Below, piece after piece: positions 1 through 5,141 of a DNA stretch of 5,141 nt (the stretch's first letter is position 1; each line of letters begins with the position of its first letter). This stretch comes from Opitutus sp. GAS368 (GTDB taxonomy: Bacteria > Verrucomicrobiota > Verrucomicrobiia > Opitutales > Opitutaceae): contig CAMATV010000267.1 of NCBI GenBank assembly GCA_945861235.1, positions 1 through 5,141 of the forward strand, read 5' to 3'. Both the position numbers and the translations under genes were made by a program. The notes under the pieces were generated by a model, which was not told where the DNA came from, did no database searches, and saw only the letters and a list, made by a program, of their open reading frames with translations.

Positions 1-453
1 CAGTGTATCCGCAATATCCTGCACTTAAAACCGCAGTGCGACCACTACGGCATGCCGCTGATGATCGAGCCGCTGGTGTTTCAGCCCAATGCGCGCGCGG
101 GCGGCTACATGGTCGACGGCGATCCGGAAAAAATCATCCCGCTCGTGAGGCAGGCGGTCGAGTTGGGCGCCGACATTATCAAGGCCGATCCCACCGACGA
201 TGTTTCGATTTATCACAAGATCATTGAAACTGCCGGTGGCATTCCGGTGCTCGTGCGTGGCGGCGGCAAAGCCCCCGAGCAAGAACTCCTCGCGCGCACG
301 GTGGCGCTGATCGCGCAGGGCGCGGCTGGAATCGTCTACGGACGCAATATCATCCAGCACCCCAACCCCGCCGGGATCACCCGCGCATTGATGGCCGTCG
401 TGCACGACGGCGCGAGTGTCGATGCGGCGATGACATTCCTGAAAACGACCTGA
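1..453 (+). CDS. Class I (Schiff-base) aldolase, DhnA/FbaB/LsrF-like, 5'-truncated
   Basis: This is the C-terminal 150 residues of a TIM-barrel aldolase. The frame is open from base 1 and ends at TGA 451-453; the family is usually about 260-300 residues, so roughly the N-terminal half lies upstream of the window. Visible barrel elements are the strand 'MPLMIEPLVF' (codons 18-27), the strand 'GADIIKADPTDD' whose Lys (codon 61, bases 181-183) is the expected Schiff-base lysine, the strand 'PVLVRGGGK', and the phosphate-binding-like 'GAAGIVYGRNIIQHPNP' near the C-terminus. These are the hallmarks of the DeoC/FbaB/LacD class I aldolase group, which includes fructose-bisphosphate aldolase FbaB, the AI-2 thiolase LsrF and the sulfosugar aldolase YihT. 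As the partner of the downstream PfkB kinase it probably cleaves, in the cytoplasm, the phosphorylated sugar the kinase makes. The exact substrate is unknown. An internal ATG at base 52 is not the start, because conserved-looking sequence continues upstream of it. Confidence 0.88.
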   Translation, partial: QCIRNILHLKPQCDHYGMPLMIEPLVFQPNARAGGYMVDGDPEKIIPLVRQAVELGADIIKADPTDDVSIYHKIIETAGGIPVLVRGGGKAPEQELLARTVALIAQGAAGIVYGRNIIQHPNPAGITRALMAVVHDGASVDAAMTFLKTT

Positions 454-464
454 AACGATTGAAC

Positions 465-1610
465 ATGGAAACTCCCTCTCATCACCCTGCGCCGGTTCGC
501 ATCGGCATAATCGGCGGCGGCCTGATGGGGCGTGAAGCCGCATCGGCGTTTGCGCGGTGGTTTGCCTTGGTGGATTTTCCAGTGAAGGCGGAGTTGGTCG
601 CCGTGTGCGATGTCCAACCCGAGGTGCTGGGATGGTTTCGTCAGGTCCCGACCGTACGCTGCCTCACGGCGGATCACCGCGAACTGCTCGCGCGGGCGGA
701 CGTCGATGTGGTGTACGTCGCGGTGCCGCACCATTTGCATGAAACGATTTACCTCGACGTGCTCCGCGCGGGCAAAGACCTGCTGGCGGAAAAACCCTTC
801 GGCGTCGATCTGGCGGCGGCGCGACGGATTCGGGATGAAGCAGTGAAGCTCGGTCGGTTCGTGCGGGTGTCCTCCGAGTTTCCCTTTCTGCCCGGGGCGC
901 AACGCCTCCAGCGGCTCGCTGCGGCGGGCGCGTTTGGACGGATTCTGGAGATCCGGGCGGGCTTTCTCCACTCGAGCGACCTCGATCCCACGAAGCCGGC
1001 GAATTGGAAACGCCAGAACCGTTTCTGCGGCGAGGTGGGCGTAATGGGGGATCTCGGACTGCACGTCGCGCATCTCCCGCTGCGCCTGGGTTGGCGGCCC
1101 GCGACGGTTTACGCACAGCTCCAAAAAATCTACACCCAGCGGCCGGATGGGCGCGGGGGCCAGACCGAATGCGACACGTGGGACAACGCGGCGCTGCACA
1201 CGACGGTGATGCTGGGCGACGACCGGGTGCCGATGACACTTGAGATGAAGCGCCTGGCCCCCACCGAGACGAACACATGGTATATCGAGATTTTGGGGAC
1301 GGACCGCGGGGCGCGTTACTCCACGAAGGAGCCCAAGACATTTTGGTCCTACCGGCGCGATAAAGAGCAGTGGTGGGAAAAGACAGACCTCGGCTTCGCC
1401 ATGCCCTTTAAGACGATCACCGGTGGTATTTTTGAACCGGGATTTCCCGATCTCATGCAGCAGATGTGGGCCGCGTTCCTCGCTGAGCGCGCTGGAAAAT
1501 TAGGCGATGCGTTCGGCTGCGCCACGCCCGACGAAGCCGTCGCCAGTCACGAATGGTGGAGCGCCGCGCTGGAGTCGCAGCGCAACCAGAGCGTCGTCGT
1601 CCCCGCATAA
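465..1610 (+). CDS. Gfo/Idh/MocA family NAD(P)-dependent oxidoreductase (first of two)
   Basis: This 381-residue cytoplasmic dehydrogenase has an N-terminal Rossmann domain (about 11-130) and a C-terminal alpha/beta substrate domain. The dinucleotide motif is GIIGGGLMG (14-22). The second beta strand ends in Asp49 ('AVCD'), which usually favours NAD over NADP. 'VAVPHHLH' (85-92) and 'AEKP' (108-111) supply the conserved catalytic Lys110. 'GDLGLH' (195-200) gives the Asp196/His200 pair expected to complete the Lys-Asp-His site. The family oxidises or reduces a hydroxyl/keto group on sugars, cyclitols and their derivatives; the substrate here cannot be assigned. ATG 465 was chosen because the first strand begins about 10 residues later. 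A TTG at 459 would add only two residues, and no Shine-Dalgarno motif decides between them. It starts 11 nt after the aldolase stop and ends 9 nt before the kinase. Confidence 0.92.
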   Translation: METPSHHPAPVRIGIIGGGLMGREAASAFARWFALVDFPVKAELVAVCDVQPEVLGWFRQVPTVRCLTADHRELLARADVDVVYVAVPHHLHETIYLDVLRAGKDLLAEKPFGVDLAAARRIRDEAVKLGRFVRVSSEFPFLPGAQRLQRLAAAGAFGRILEIRAGFLHSSDLDPTKPANWKRQNRFCGEVGVMGDLGLHVAHLPLRLGWRPATVYAQLQKIYTQRPDGRGGQTECDTWDNAALHTTVMLGDDRVPMTLEMKRLAPTETNTWYIEILGTDRGARYSTKEPKTFWSYRRDKEQWWEKTDLGFAMPFKTITGGIFEPGFPDLMQQMWAAFLAERAGKLGDAFGCATPDEAVASHEWWSAALESQRNQSVVVPA

Positions 1611-1619
1611 AATCTCGCG

Positions 1620-2636
1620 ATGCGCTCCGGAATCATCGCGGGTGGCAACTGGATCGTGGATCACCTGAAGATCATCGACGCGTGGCCGGCGCAGGATGCG
1701 TTGGCCTCGATTCTTGCGGAATCGTCCGGCAACGGCGGCTCGGCGTATAACGTACTCAAGGATCTCGCGCTGCTCGGAGCACCGTTTCCGCTGACCGGAA
1801 TCGGTCTCGTGGGAGACGACAAGACCGGCGATGCGATTTTGGCGGATTGTGCCGCGCACCGCATTGCCGCCAAGCAACTCCAGCGCACGGCGACGGCGGC
1901 GACGAGTTACACGGATGTGATGACCGTGCGGGCCACGGGCCGCCGGACATTTTTTCACCAACGGGGCGCCAACGCGCTGCTCGGGCCCGAGCACTTTGAG
2001 TTTGCGGGGGTGACGGCCAAAATTTTCCACCTCGGTTATCTGTTGTTGCTCGACCGGCTCGATGCGCTGTCCGCCGATGGGCAGACGGGAGCGGCGGAGG
2101 TGTTGCGGCGTGCGCGTGCCGCGGGACTGCGGACGTCGGCGGATTGCGTGAGCGACCACAGCGGACGTTTTCGGGCGGTGGCCGCACCGTCGCTGCCCCA
2201 CGTCGATTATTTTTTTGCGAATGACTTCGAGGCCGAAAAACTCACCGGCGTGATTTTGCGCAATGCGCAACGGCTCGATCCGCACGCGGTCCGCGCGGCG
2301 GCCCGGGCGTTGCTGGAGGCGGGGGTTCGCGAGTGGGTGTTTATTCACTTTGAAGAGGGCGCCTTCGCGGCGAGCCGGGAGGCGGAAGTGTGGCAGCCGA
2401 GCCTGCGCGTGCCGGCAGCAGATATCCGAGGCGCCGCCGGGGCCGGCGATGCGTTTGCGGCGGGCGTGCTCTACGGGTTGCACGAGGACTGGCCGCTGGC
2501 CGAGAGTTTGCGCCTCGGAGTGTCGGCGGCCGCCGCCTCGCTTTACGATCCGCGTTGCTCCGCTAGTCTGCGTCCGGTTGAAGAGTGCCGACGACTCGCC
2601 GAGCAGCTCGGGTTCAATGGCGCGTCTTTCGATTGA
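1620..2636 (+). CDS. PfkB-family carbohydrate kinase
   Basis: This 338-residue ribokinase-fold enzyme should transfer phosphate from ATP to a sugar or sugar-like hydroxyl in the cytoplasm. Visible motifs are the sugar-binding N-terminal 'GNGGSAYNVL' (37-46), 'GIGLVGDDKTGD' just after it, 'RRTFFHQRGANALL' (108-121), the 'N..E' motif in 'FANDFEAEK' (N201, E204), and the C-terminal PfkB signature 'GAAGAGDAFAAG' (from 271), in which Asp277 is the catalytic base and the GAGD turn forms the anion hole. The residues before GAGD are Gly271-Ala272-Ala273, where most family members have Asp-Thr-Thr. Length is normal for the family. Placed between two dehydrogenases and downstream of an aldolase, it likely activates the oxidised or isomerised sugar for aldol cleavage, as IolC or YihV do in their own pathways. 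Candidate substrates (deoxy-gluconate, ketohexose, sulfofructose) cannot be separated by eye. No Shine-Dalgarno motif precedes ATG 1620. Confidence 0.9.
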   Translation: MRSGIIAGGNWIVDHLKIIDAWPAQDALASILAESSGNGGSAYNVLKDLALLGAPFPLTGIGLVGDDKTGDAILADCAAHRIAAKQLQRTATAATSYTDVMTVRATGRRTFFHQRGANALLGPEHFEFAGVTAKIFHLGYLLLLDRLDALSADGQTGAAEVLRRARAAGLRTSADCVSDHSGRFRAVAAPSLPHVDYFFANDFEAEKLTGVILRNAQRLDPHAVRAAARALLEAGVREWVFIHFEEGAFAASREAEVWQPSLRVPAADIRGAAGAGDAFAAGVLYGLHEDWPLAESLRLGVSAAAASLYDPRCSASLRPVEECRRLAEQLGFNGASFD

Positions 2637-2648
2637 TCACTTTACCCT

Positions 2649-3683
2649 ATGAAAAAATATAACGTCGGCATCATCGGTTACGGCTGGGTGAGCGGTGCGC
2701 ACATCGCCGCCATCAACGCGACCTCGCTCGCGCAAGTCACCGCGATCTATTCTTCACGACCGCAGGATGCGGCGGCGCTCAGCGCGCAGCATGGCGGCAA
2801 GATTACCTGTTACACCGATCTGAACGCCATGTTGGCAGACCCGAGTCTGCAGGTGGTCGCGGTGTGCAGTTACCCGAATCAACACGCCGATCAGATCGTC
2901 GCGGCGGCTAAAGCGGGCAAGCACCTCATCATCGAGAAGCCGATCTCGTTATCGCTGGCTGACGCCCACCGGGTCAGCGCGGCCGTGAAGGCAGCGGGGG
3001 TGAAAACGTGCGTGTGTTTCGAATGCCGCTATTCGAGTCAACTGGTCGCGACGAAGGCGGTCATCGATAGCGGGCTGCTGGGTAAATTGCATTACGGCGA
3101 AGTCGATTATTACCACGGCATCGGTCCATGGTATGGGCAGTTTCGGTGGAATACCTCAAAAGAGTTGGGGGGCAGCAGTCTGCTCTCCGCGGGCTGCCAC
3201 GCGCTCGACGCCCTGCTGTTATGCATGGGTGGCGACGTGGAGAGCGTCACGAGCCACTCGACGGGTTCGGCGAATGCGCTGTTCGCGCAATACCAGTATC
3301 CGACGACGAGTGTGAGTGTGTTGCGCTTTGCCAACGGCTCCCTGGGAAAAGTTGCCTCGGTGATTGACTGCCTCCAGCCCTACTATCTTCACACCCACCT
3401 CGTCGGCAGCGAGGGCAGCCTGCTCGACAATAAATTTCACTCGACGCGCCTCGCCGTGGACAAGAGCAAGTGGAGCGAACTTTCGATGAAGATGTTGGAT
3501 TCGGGCGACGTGTCGGATCACCCCTATCAGGCGCAATTCCAGACGTTCTTCGACGCCATGGACCGCAGTGAAGAGATGCCGCTGACGTCGCTCACTGAAG
3601 CGATGAAGTCGCATTTCGCCGTCCTCGCCGCCGATCTCTCGGCCCGTGAAAACCGCACGGTCAAACTCTCCGAGCTGCAATGA
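2649..3683 (+). CDS. Gfo/Idh/MocA family oxidoreductase (second, divergent paralogue)
   Basis: This 344-residue protein has the same two-domain plan as the first dehydrogenase but is only distantly similar to it. The Rossmann motif is GIIGYGWVSGAH (7-18). The second strand ends 'AIYSSR' (32-37) with Ser36-Arg37 rather than an acidic residue, a pattern that usually goes with NADP. 'CSYPNQHADQI' follows the fourth strand, and 'IIEKP' (94-98) gives catalytic Lys97. The aromatic-rich 'GPWYGQFRWN' (159-168) precedes the active-site helix 'LLSAGCHALD' (178-187). His184 and Asp187 are kept, but the position four residues before the His, usually Asp, is Ser180. The enzyme probably acts on another carbon or another intermediate of the same pathway as the first dehydrogenase; the substrate is unknown. 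It starts 12 nt after the kinase with no Shine-Dalgarno motif ('cactttaccct' precedes ATG) and its stop overlaps the next start. Confidence 0.92.
   Translation: MKKYNVGIIGYGWVSGAHIAAINATSLAQVTAIYSSRPQDAAALSAQHGGKITCYTDLNAMLADPSLQVVAVCSYPNQHADQIVAAAKAGKHLIIEKPISLSLADAHRVSAAVKAAGVKTCVCFECRYSSQLVATKAVIDSGLLGKLHYGEVDYYHGIGPWYGQFRWNTSKELGGSSLLSAGCHALDALLLCMGGDVESVTSHSTGSANALFAQYQYPTTSVSVLRFANGSLGKVASVIDCLQPYYLHTHLVGSEGSLLDNKFHSTRLAVDKSKWSELSMKMLDSGDVSDHPYQAQFQTFFDAMDRSEEMPLTSLTEAMKSHFAVLAADLSARENRTVKLSELQ
3680..3683 (+). promoter_or_regulatory. ATGA stop/start overlap, probable translational coupling
   Basis: The start codon of the PIG-L gene (ATG 3680-3682) shares bases with the TGA stop (3681-3683) of the second dehydrogenase. 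With no convincing Shine-Dalgarno motif upstream ('ccgagctgca' precedes the ATG), ribosomes finishing the dehydrogenase probably re-initiate here, which would tie the amounts of the two proteins together. Confidence 0.6.
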
Positions 3684-4480
3684 CGAAGCCCGTCGCCATC
3701 GCCATCGCCGCCCATCCGGACGACATCGAATTCGTGATGGCCGGGACGCTCTGCTTGCTGCGCGAGGCCGGCTGGGCGACGCATTATCTTAATGTGTCGA
3801 GCGGCTCCGGCGGGAGTCTCGTGCACAGCGCCGCAGCGCTGCGCCGGATACGACGCAACGAGGCACGGCGGGCGGCGGCGCTGCTCGGGGCGCAGTATCA
3901 CGAGAGCCACGCGGACGATCTGGAGGTCGTTTATTCCGTGCCGTTGTTGCGAGCGCTGACGGCGGTGATTCGCGCGGTGCAGCCGACGATTGTTCTGACC
4001 CACTCGCCGCAAGATTACATGGAGGATCACACGAACGTATCGCGGTTAGCGGTGACGGCCGCTTTCGCGCGGGGCATTCCGAATTTCGTCTCCCGCCCGC
4101 GGCGCGCAGCGTGGGGCGGTGCCTGCACGGTCTACCACGCGATGCCGCATGGTCTCATCGACCCCCTGCGGCGGCGCGTCACGGCCGGTGCGTATGTGGA
4201 TACAACCTCGGTGCAGCCGACGAAACTCGCCGCGCTCGCCTGCCATGAAAGCCAGCATCGTTGGCTGCAATCCACGCAGGGCATGAACTCTTATCTGCGC
4301 GAGATGGAGGCGACCTCGCGAAAAGTCGGCCGCTTATCGCGCCGCTTTGCACACGCTGAGGGTTGGCGCCGGCACTCTCACATGGGCTTTTGCGCGGAAG
4401 GCGCGGATCCGCTGCGTGACGCGCTCGGAAAAAAATATCTGATCAATGTCGCCTACGAGCGCAGTCTTGCTCGAGGCTAG
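3680..4480 (+). CDS. PIG-L/LmbE-family zinc-dependent N-deacetylase
   Basis: This 266-residue protein matches the PIG-L deacetylase fold (MshB, BshB, LmbE, GlcNAc-PI de-N-acetylase). The start carries strand 1 and the family motif 'AHPDDIE' (11-17): His12 and Asp15 are expected zinc ligands and Asp14 the general base. 'AGTLCLLREAG' follows, as in relatives. The third zinc ligand is His117 in 'DYMEDHTN' (112-119). In MshB/BshB this motif is H-x-D-H, and here Met114 takes the place of the first His; His108 in 'THSPQD' is nearby and might compensate. No signal peptide or membrane segment is seen, so it is cytoplasmic. The family removes acyl groups, most often acetyl, from amino sugars. In this operon it may free the amine of an N-acylated sugar taken up by the cell. 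ATG 3680 overlaps the previous stop as ATGA, implying coupled translation. The actual substrate is inference. Confidence 0.88.
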   Translation: MTKPVAIAIAAHPDDIEFVMAGTLCLLREAGWATHYLNVSSGSGGSLVHSAAALRRIRRNEARRAAALLGAQYHESHADDLEVVYSVPLLRALTAVIRAVQPTIVLTHSPQDYMEDHTNVSRLAVTAAFARGIPNFVSRPRRAAWGGACTVYHAMPHGLIDPLRRRVTAGAYVDTTSVQPTKLAALACHESQHRWLQSTQGMNSYLREMEATSRKVGRLSRRFAHAEGWRRHSHMGFCAEGADPLRDALGKKYLINVAYERSLARG

Positions 4481-4509
4481 CTTTTCAACGCTCGTTGTTG
4501 TCTCCCGCC
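4481..4509 (+). other. 29-nt intergenic gap, largest in the operon, no terminator seen
   Basis: This gap between the PIG-L and C-N hydrolase genes holds a short perfect inverted repeat, CAACG-CT-CGTTG (4486-4497). The arms are only 5 bp, a usable loop would leave 4 bp, and no T-run follows. It therefore does not look like a terminator, and the last gene is probably co-transcribed. The 20 nt before ATG 4510 are pyrimidine-rich and lack a purine-rich ribosome binding site. Confidence 0.5.
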
Positions 4510-5141
4510 ATGTCATCCTCACCCCGTCAAATCCGAGTCGCCTCCGTGCAGTTTGAAAGTGCGCCGGGCGACCCCGCGGCGAATTTCCTGAAGATTGAGG
4601 CGTTCACGGCGACGGCGGCGGCTCAAGGGGTGCGACTCGTGATTTTCCCCGAGGGCTGCGTCAGCGGTTATTGGTTCGTGCGCAATCTCACCGTGGAGCA
4701 ACTCGCTGCGCTGGCGGAACCGATTCCCTCCGGGCCGAGCACGCAACGTTTGATTGCGCTGGCCCGGCGGCACGGAATCTCCGTTGGGGCGGGGTGGTTT
4801 GAAGCGGACGCAGACGGAACGTTCTACAATAGCTACGTCGTGGCGCTGCCCGACGGCACGGTGCACCGCCATCGCAAGCTGCACGCCTTCGAGCACGCCG
4901 CGATGGGCAGTGGCAGCGAGTTCACGGTGTTCGATTTGCCGGACGGGTTCCGCGTGGGCGTGCTGATTTGTTACGACTGCAACATCGGTGAAAATGTCCG
5001 CCTGACGGCCTTGCGCGGTGCGGAGATCCTCATTGCGCCCCACCAAACCGGTGCCGTGCGCAGCCGGAATCCCCATCTGATGGGTTTGATCGAGCGCCAA
5101 GTGTGGGCTGATCGCCACCGCGATCCGGCGGCGATTCAACG
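4510..5141 (+). CDS. Carbon-nitrogen hydrolase (nitrilase superfamily), 3'-truncated
   Basis: The frame is open from ATG 4510 to the window edge (210 full codons plus two bases) with no stop. The Glu-Lys-Cys catalytic triad of the nitrilase/amidase superfamily is complete. Strand 'IRVASVQFE' (8-16) opens the fold; Glu48 lies in 'VIFPEG' (44-49); Lys123 in 'HRKLHAFE' (121-128), with Glu128 as the frequent second glutamate; and Cys154 in 'VLICYDC' (151-157) is the nucleophile. 'GAEILIAPHQTG' follows, as in relatives. The sequence continues 'LIERQVWADRHRDPAA', a segment I associate with one bacterial nitrilase-like subfamily, but I cannot confirm this. The enzyme is cytoplasmic (no signal peptide) and should hydrolyse a C-N bond in an amide, carbamoyl compound or nitrile. 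Family proteins are usually about 260-330 residues, so the missing part is the C-terminal third or less. ATG 4510 fits because strand 1 begins at residue 8. Its presence with the PIG-L gene suggests nitrogen release from the pathway substrate, which is inference. Confidence 0.87.
   Translation, partial: MSSSPRQIRVASVQFESAPGDPAANFLKIEAFTATAAAQGVRLVIFPEGCVSGYWFVRNLTVEQLAALAEPIPSGPSTQRLIALARRHGISVGAGWFEADADGTFYNSYVVALPDGTVHRHRKLHAFEHAAMGSGSEFTVFDLPDGFRVGVLICYDCNIGENVRLTALRGAEILIAPHQTGAVRSRNPHLMGLIERQVWADRHRDPAAIQ

Noticed and set aside
459..467. TTG at 459 as alternative start of the first dehydrogenase
   Set aside because: It adds just two residues, is a rarer start codon and has no supporting ribosome binding site; ATG 465 is simpler.
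336..1199. Minus-strand open frame (287 codons) opposite the aldolase end and first dehydrogenase
   Set aside because: It overlaps two well-supported genes, has no motif, and shows the Arg/Pro-rich composition of an antisense shadow.
1500..2483. Long minus-strand open frame (327 codons) opposite the kinase
   Set aside because: It is antisense to a gene with complete PfkB motifs. Its translation is rich in Arg, His and Gly with no recognisable domain, as expected for shadow frames in GC-rich DNA.
3691..3711. Small tandem repetition of 'gccatc' at the PIG-L gene start
   Set aside because: It only encodes the Ala-Ile-Ala-Ile-Ala beta strand leading into the HPDD motif, so protein constraint explains it.
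4486..4497. Inverted repeat CAACG-CT-CGTTG between the PIG-L and hydrolase genes
   Set aside because: The stem is too short, the loop too tight, and no T-tract follows, so it is not a credible terminator; such a repeat is expected by chance.
4519..5139. Minus-strand open frame (206 codons) at the right edge
   Set aside because: It lies opposite the C-N hydrolase, whose catalytic triad is intact; the antisense product has no recognisable feature.

Overview
This window is GC-rich and coding-dense. It holds six consecutive genes, all on the + strand, with gaps of 9 to 29 nt and one 4-nt overlap. This is the layout of one operon whose promoter and first gene(s) lie upstream of the window and whose end lies downstream. 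No RNA gene, mobile element, CRISPR array, intrinsic terminator or promoter could be supported inside it, and no gene-free stretch exceeds about 30 nt.

Layout: (1) the 3' half of a class I, Schiff-base aldolase of the DhnA/FbaB/LsrF type (1-453); (2) a Gfo/Idh/MocA NAD(P)-dependent oxidoreductase (465-1610); (3) a PfkB-family sugar kinase (1620-2636); (4) a second, clearly different Gfo/Idh/MocA oxidoreductase (2649-3683); (5) a PIG-L/LmbE-family zinc N-deacetylase (3680-4480), overlapping the previous gene by ATGA; (6) the N-terminal two thirds or so of a carbon-nitrogen hydrolase (nitrilase superfamily), running off the right edge (4510-5141).

Taken together this looks like a catabolic operon for a carbohydrate or cyclitol. 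Dehydrogenases oxidise or epimerise a polyol or sugar, a PfkB kinase phosphorylates it, and a class I aldolase splits the phosphorylated product. That logic resembles the inositol (IolG/IolC/IolJ) and sulfoquinovose (YihV/YihT) routes. The PIG-L deacylase and the C-N hydrolase are not part of those textbook routes. They suggest that the substrate carries an N-acyl or amide group, such as an N-acetylated amino sugar or an amide conjugate. The substrate itself cannot be read from the sequence.

Organism: the GC-rich coding, the lack of Shine-Dalgarno motifs, and the combination of Gfo/Idh paralogues, PfkB, PIG-L and DhnA-type aldolase are most reminiscent of the Planctomycetes-Verrucomicrobia-Lentisphaerae group, perhaps an Opitutaceae-like verrucomicrobium. 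This is an impression from protein style, not a marker-based assignment.
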